The notes under the pieces were generated by a model. The model was not told the DNA's origin. It made no database searches and saw only the letters and a list, made by a program, of their open reading frames with translations. Below are positions 59,848-64,000 of a stretch of DNA of 64,000 nucleotides, in pieces (the first letter of the stretch is position 1; every line of letters starts with the position of its first letter). The DNA comes from Arion vulgaris (lineage: Eukaryota; Mollusca; Gastropoda; Stylommatophora; Arionidae): contig CM036767.1 of assembly GCA_020796225.1 (NCBI GenBank), positions 16,274,427 to 16,338,426 of the forward strand, given 5' to 3'. Made by a program: the position numbers and the translations under genes.

Positions 59848-61248
59848 GATCGTTCTTATGTCGTTTTATCATTCTAATGTGATATATAAACAGCCAAACA
59901 TCAAGAACGGATGTACGTGACAACCTTCAGTACCTATTGGAGCTCAGTGCTTATCCTTCGGTGGTGTGTTCAGCTTCAACCAGCGTTTACTGGGTTCGCT
60001 CTACGATAGCCCTTTGCTGTCCCCAGCCAAACCTGCAAGGCAGTAGGTTGCTATTTTCTTTTAGGGCAGCGACCCTAGACGGCCTGCCCTCCCGGGCTTA
60101 TGGGCGCCATCTGCCCAGCGAACCGGTCGTTTTGTGGACACCTTGATTTGCCGCCCGTCCAGTTTTGTGTACGGTTTGCTCCGCTAGCTTTTGATTGCAC
60201 CCCAATCAAACTACAAGGCAGCAGTAGTTCCCTGCGAGCGGAAACGCGCACTGGCTTCGCCTCTGCTGGGCGTTCCAGTTTTCTCTGCACATTCGGGTGG
60301 TTCACACACCCTCTTGCCCGCCGTGCTTGCCGCGCTATGCTTTTCTGCACGCCTGTGGGCCCACTCTTGCATCGCCCGCATGCGTGTACGCTCTGCCCTG
60401 GGGTCTACCTCACAATTTCCGTCAATTTCCACCGTGCTCACATTTGCCTGGGCTGTCCCCGCCTGAAGCTCAACCCGGGCCTCCACCCCAGAGATGGGGG
60501 TCCGGATTTCGCCCCATGTGGGCCCACCCGTGCATCGTCTGCATCCGTGCTCGCTATGCTCTGAAGCCTACCTCACCATTTCCCTCAATTTCCACCGTGC
60601 TCACGTTTGCCTGGGCTGTCTCCGCCTGGGCTTGACTCGGCCCCACCTTTGAGATGGGGGTCCGGATTTCAACCCATGTGGGCCCACCCGTGCATCGTCA
60701 TATGCGCGCTCGCTCTGCCCCGGTGCCTGCCTTTTCGTGACCGTCAGTTTTCGCCCTGCTTACATTTGCCTGGGATGTCCGACTCTGGGGCTCAAAATCG
60801 TGCCCCCATCCCTGTGATGGGAGCCCGAGTTTCGCCCCATGTGGGCCCACGTGCAGCTCAGCTCGACTCCCAGCATATTCGGGTTCAAGAGAGAGCATGC
60901 GCGGGCTCCGAGTTTCGCCCCACGCGGGTCCACGTCTCTTCAATTGATGCACCTCTCATCCTGTATGTTTATCCTTCTAGCTTTTCCCATCGGCCGGGAA
61001 AGACGAGCATTAATAGTCACTCTGGGTATTCGCTCGTCTGTGTTGCGAGCGGATCAAATCTAGCGTGACTACCTTTGCATCTCTACTTGCATCAAAGTAG
61101 CTCTCCCAAGACACCTGCGGCTGCCCTCTTAGCCAGACCGGAACCACCATCTGTTTCCAGTGTCACCACGAGGAGGTGAGTGCAGGGTCTAGATTAGTGC
61201 CAGCTCACTAATCCTGGCGCGGCGTTGTCCCCATGCGCCTTTGACCCC
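59811..61248 (-). mobile_element. GC-rich element of unknown class, copy 2
   Basis: 1.44 kb inserted in a LINE with GCAGAG[C/A]T on both sides (59803-59810, 61249-61256). A 35-bp CT run at the left would be a (GA)n 3' tail if the element reads on the minus strand, hence the tentative strand. Three to four repeats of about 180 bp (CACGTTTGCCTGGGCTGTC, GATGGGGGTCCGGATTTC, GTGGGCCCACCCGTGCATCG) occupy 60340-60860. No coding domain. Confidence 0.75.
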
Positions 61249-61530
61249 GCAGAGATCTTGTTGGAGACAGATTCATATCGAAATCTAATCAATCGAATAA
61301 GAAACATCCAATCAAGATTTTCGGACATATAATTAGAAGGGGCAGTTTAGAACATTTTGTTGCAACAGGCCAAATACAGGGAAGAGAGACAGAGAGAGAC
61401 AAAATTCCAGACGACTTGGAATCGTGGTTCGGCAATGGTTCGATGACGGAGTTGATAGATTGTACCAGAAACAGATAGATGTGGAGAGACATGATCGACT
61501 ACGCCAACCTTCACGCGCTTGACTGAGTGA
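61249..61530 (+). mobile_element. RTE-like LINE C-terminus, right part
   Basis: Continues 59810 in frame as AEILLETDSYRNLINRI and, after a frameshift, GHIIRRGSLEHFVATGQIQG and ESWFGNGSMTELIDCTRNR. Confidence 0.8.
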
Positions 61531-61619
61531 ATATTTGTAAAACAATCCTTACATTTAGCTATATTCTTTATGATAATGTAAAACAAAGTATCCATGTGTC
61601 AATTCTCCAAATTTGAACG

Positions 61620-62393
61620 ATTATATCCAGAAATAATAGACTCCAGTTAGCATGTAACGAATGCAACATGAGAATAAACATCGACAAAACAGAAGTAATG
61701 ACATTCGCCAGAGAGGAAAGCACTACCAATATGTGCATCGACAACCGTCTATTAAAACAAATAAAAGACTTCACATACCCGGGGAACATTTTTTCAGCAA
61801 ACGGAAGAATAACATGAAATTCAACACAGATGCAACAAAGCAAATCAAATGATAGGACAAATGGCGCCAATTTTAAAATGCAAACATGTCACCATGAACA
61901 CAAAAAGAGCAGTGTTCAACACAATCTTTCTTCCCACATTATGCTACCAGTGCCAAACGTGGTTACTGACAACAAATGATAGAAGAAAACTAGTCACGAC
62001 AGAGATGAAATGTCTACGCAGAATGCTGGGTGTAACAAGAAGAGACCGGTTGAGAAATGAAGACACCAGGAAAAAAGTGGGTACAACATCAGTACTAGAC
62101 TTCATCAAGAAACAACAAATTAAATGGTTCGGCCACGTAAGCAGATTACCAACAGACAGTGCACCTCAAAGAGCAATGCTGCTCCCATACAATGGGTACA
62201 AAGCAAAAAGCTGGCCACGCAAAAAATGGACCTCAGAGATGACAGAGACGACGAAAGACATTACGAAGCGCACACAAGGGCCCGTTTTCGAAATCTCTTC
62301 TTGACCTGGCACTGTAAGGCAAACAGGATCGGAGAAAAGAAAGAAAGATATCCAGAAACGACACACTCAACAAATCTCAACAGTACATAGTGA
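61620..62393 (+). mobile_element. RTE-like LINE C-terminal fragment, third family
   Basis: NMRINIDKTEVMTFAREE, then after a break MNTKRAVFNTIFLPTLCYQC, RKLVTTEMKCLRRMLGVTRR, LRNEDTRKKVGTTSVLDFIK and IKWFGHVSRLPTDSAPQRA. The second part (61849-62304) is open for 151 codons. Its 3' end is shared with 37925-38058. Confidence 0.8.
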
Positions 62394-62559
62394 ATTAATC
62401 TTTTAAAATGTTTAGTGGGGAACTTTGTCAACTTCTTTTGTGATAAAGATGATTTATTTACAGACATGTCATTTTGAACCTTTTTTAAATTATTTAAGAA
62501 CAATTTTTTTTTTCAATTCATGAGAACTGCATGGAACAATGTGTATACTTCTTATTCGA

Positions 62560-62815
62560 ATGTCCCATATCGACCACTTGTTAACCACTCTGTGTGATCT
62601 GTATGTGATCTGAGACTATGAGTGATTGTACGTTGTGTCAGTTATGTGCCTACAAGTAGGCCGGCCAGCACAACCGATTTCTGTGACGCTGTTTATTTAC
62701 TAGGGTAGCTTTCCTAGGTCCCTACCTCAGTGCCTCTATGACACGCGTTGTAGGTGCGGTGGATCTATTTTTGGTTCCCTTGAGGGCCCCAGCACCTTAC
62801 GTGCGGAAACAGTGT
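62560..62815 (-). mobile_element. SINE A copy
   Basis: GAATGTCCCATATCGACCAC to GGGCCCCAGCACCTTACGTG. Confidence 0.8.
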
Positions 62816-62854
62816 GTATAAACAACATTGTTATGATATTTCTTATTTTTTCTT

Positions 62855-62960
62855 GTGCGATGTCTGATCATGCATTTTAGTCAATGTGGACCACAAACTG
62901 GGCAGTCAGCTTTATATCTGTCAGGTTTCCTCAAAGCTCAGTTTTCAGGTCGACTGTGTA
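62855..62960 (-). mobile_element. 3' UTR scrap of the jockey-like LINE at 54314
   Basis: GACCACAAACTGGGCAGTCA and TCTGTCAGGTTTCCTCAAAG align with 54358-54420. Confidence 0.65.
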
Positions 62961-63139
62961 TGACCGCATGTTGCTTTTCAGCTCATCCAGGAGAGAACCG
63001 TTTTGTAGGACATTCTCCGGTGCCTTTCCGCGGACAGTGGTTTACGGCACATAATTTAATTTAGAATGCTATTGTGTGCTACCTTCTTTATATATATTTA
63101 TATAGCCTTTCTCGTCTTTACATACGGTCAATTTGCAAG

Positions 63140-63571
63140 TGTTTTACTGTAACAGCTTCTGAGTTTTTCGTTTTTCTCTCTAGTCTTTTAGCTGAGATAT
63201 AAGTCTCTTCTCAAGACTCTGCGACCTTGCGTAATATTGCTTTCCACACAACACTATCATCAACTAGTTTTTCCCATGTGCTAGGACCTATAGAAAAGTT
63301 CTTCATTGAGGCCTTGCAGACATCTTTATATCTGAGCAGTGGTCTGCCCTGGTGCCTCTTCCTCCAAAAGTTAACAGAACAACATTTGTTTTGGTATGCG
63401 ACAATTTTCCATTTTTCTCACATGCCCCAACCATCTTAGTCGTCTACTGCTGAGCATGCCCATGATGGACCACAGGCTTGCACGTTGCAATACCTCAGAG
63501 TTGTCGTACCACTTGAAAACTAATATATATATTAGTCGCTTCTGCCATCTGATGCTACAAGAGTTCCAATG
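63140..63571 (-). mobile_element. LINE C-terminal fragment, fourth family
   Basis: Minus strand: FKWYDNSEVLQRASL, GMLSSRRLRWLGHVRKMENC and RIPKQ; after a frameshift QGRPLLRYKDVCKASMKNF and STWEKLVDDSVVWKA. This matches the C-terminal pattern of a common animal LINE type. Confidence 0.75.
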
Positions 63572-63581
63572 TACAGTCACT

Positions 63582-63833
63582 TCTCCTTCTTTGCGTTCGT
63601 TCTTTACGACCAATTTTAATCACTCTTTGTGATATGTTTGATCTTTGCCAAGAACGTGTATACGTTGCACATTGGTTTGGTAGGCCCCTAAACGTATAGA
63701 CTTCTACATGTTTAGGACACGTGCATCCCACTTCATCCAAACCTCCATAGTCGTCAATTACGACATGCAAGGCAGGTAGCAGTGGTTCTATTCTTTACAC
63801 CCCAAATTTGGGGGCCCGTAACCACTCGGGCGT
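63582..63833 (-). mobile_element. SINE B, complete
   Basis: 252 bp; the tail TCCTTCTTTGCGTTCG is on the left and the head ACCACTCGGGCG on the right. Perfect 10-bp duplication TACAGTCACT (63572-63581, 63834-63843). Confidence 0.92.
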
Positions 63834-64000
63834 TACAGTCACTAAATAACATTCACAATTTAAATTGATATCGACTTTTTAAATAACATCCCCCACTTTG
63901 ATAACACAGTCTGGTTAAATTGTTTTCTTCTTTTTAGATAACCAGAAAATTCTTCTTCTGCCCTTTTGTTTTGAGGCTGAAACCTTCACACTTCACGTGT

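Overview
This is animal nuclear DNA. It holds no bacterial-style operons. Its backbone is one conserved gene, a c-Jun N-terminal kinase (JNK, MAPK8/9/10 and Drosophila basket family), read on the minus strand. Five coding exons are visible at 51097-51212 (start codon), 36968-37097, 8747-8805, 5239-5377 and 4235-4400. They give about 203 intact residues, from the start methionine through the Gly-rich loop, VAIK lysine, HRD, DFG and the TPY activation loop to just after APE. All intron borders fit GT-AG and all phases agree. The rest of the kinase lies to the left of base 1. The very repetitive introns (14.0, 28.2, 3.4 and 0.84 kb) and the kinds of LINE present suggest a lophotrochozoan, perhaps a mollusc. 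That placement is an inference, not shown by the sequence.

Almost everything else is transposable-element sediment. Bases 1-3475 are the right part of a hAT MITE split by a 3.2 kb RTE-type LINE. 4.2-9 kb holds JNK exons 3-5 with LINE tails and tRNA-derived SINEs. 9-13.3 kb is SINE clusters, including a tandem duplication. 14.6-16.2 kb is a two-level satellite (five 127-bp units, then 41 24-bp units). 16.7-31 kb carries LINE tails, SINEs, several minisatellites and a hAT MITE. 33.4-35.3 kb is a GC-rich unknown element inside a LINE. 36.5-44.4 kb has exon 2, two MITEs, nested SINEs and a truncated LINE with a perfect target duplication. 45.5-50 kb is worn LINE and SINE debris. 50.5-51.2 kb is a nested SINE pair and JNK exon 1. 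The upstream part, 51.2-64 kb, contains nested jockey-like LINEs, a second GC-rich element and a candidate 5' exon.

The most unusual feature is a modular SINE group, called families A to D here. Members share one 5' head but have different bodies and tails. The same head forms the 5' end of the full-length RTE LINE, and family D carries the C-terminal coding end of a jockey-like LINE. Nested insertions with intact target duplications allow relative dating in at least nine places. Family letters A-K are local labels for this window only.
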